From: Cenarchaeum symbiont of Oopsacas minuta
GTDB lineage: Archaea; Thermoproteota; Nitrososphaeria; Nitrososphaerales; Nitrosopumilaceae
Direction of reading: 5' to 3'
Assembly (NCBI GenBank): GCA_029948415.1
Contig: JAJIZT010000001.1
Span: 243,030-307,029, forward strand
Length of the DNA stretch: 64,000 nt
The translations under genes were made by a program, and so were the position numbers. Shown here one piece after another: positions 64,000-64,000 of this stretch; position 1 is the stretch's first letter, and each line of letters starts with the position of its first letter. The notes beneath the pieces were generated by a model. The model was not told the DNA's origin and searched no databases. It saw nothing but the letters and a program-made list of their open reading frames with translations.

Positions 64000-64000
64000 T

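Overview
The window is a dense, AT-rich archaeal chromosome segment whose gene content points to an ammonia-oxidising thaumarchaeon (Nitrososphaerota, most likely Nitrosopumilales-like). The markers are genes of the thaumarchaeal 3-hydroxypropionate/4-hydroxybutyrate (HP/HB) carbon-fixation cycle (thiolase, crotonyl-CoA hydratase, ADP-forming acyl-CoA ligase, 4-hydroxybutyryl-CoA dehydratase), a V/A-type ATP synthase, an archaeal histone, topoisomerase VI, class II ribonucleotide reductase, and archaeal/eukaryal-type translation and ribosome-biogenesis proteins (aIF1A, aIF2beta, aIF5B, Nep1, RIO1, a KH protein, L37e, L24e, S28e, S17e, LSm). No amo genes are in the window, so the assignment rests on these families. 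Many starts are GTG or TTG and lie about 25-30 nt behind a TATA-like box, as expected for leaderless archaeal mRNAs.

Layout. 1-3.8 kb: ATP synthase A (partial), B, D, a 44-aa small ORF and the proteolipid. 3.9-7.7 kb: rhomboid protease, tautomerase, nitrilase-family amidohydrolase, topoisomerase-type zinc protein, thiolase with its DUF35 partner. 8-13 kb: a helix-turn-helix/ATP-cone/NrdD-like protein in front of NrdJ, then Nep1 and tRNA-Gly. 13.8-19.4 kb: giant subtilase, Rieske protein, cytochrome b. 19.6-22.3 kb: AT-rich accessory island with a frameshifted transposase, an iterated inverted repeat, a small ORF and a DNA methyltransferase fused to an HNH nuclease. 22.4-28.7 kb: topoisomerase VI and translation factors, mostly one leftward operon. 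28.8-44.1 kb: housekeeping genes (cis-prenyltransferase, NUDIX, PyrF, PurA, a Sua5/THUMP/Cgi121 tRNA-modification group, S17e, TatD, histone, ThiL, sugar-phosphate mutase) and many small membrane or zinc proteins. 44.1-50.5 kb: HP/HB cycle genes with an IS element between the ligase and the dehydratase. 50.5-64 kb: signal peptidase, zinc-ribbon proteins, thioredoxins, amidohydrolase, RpiA, L37e/LSm, creatininase-family protein, PurU, GlmM-like mutase and the L7Ae-S28e-L24e-Ndk-aIF5B operon. tRNAs for Gly, Cys, Thr, Ala and Leu are present.

Most unusual points: a pseudo-NrdD fused to a DNA-binding domain next to nrdJ; the methyltransferase-HNH fusion; a MoaD/ThiS-like domain fused to the KEOPS subunit Cgi121 beside Sua5; and several core genes (crotonyl-CoA hydratase, S28e) broken by single-base indels, plus an rpiA with no normal start codon. 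The indels may be sequence errors rather than biology and should be checked before any pseudogene claim.
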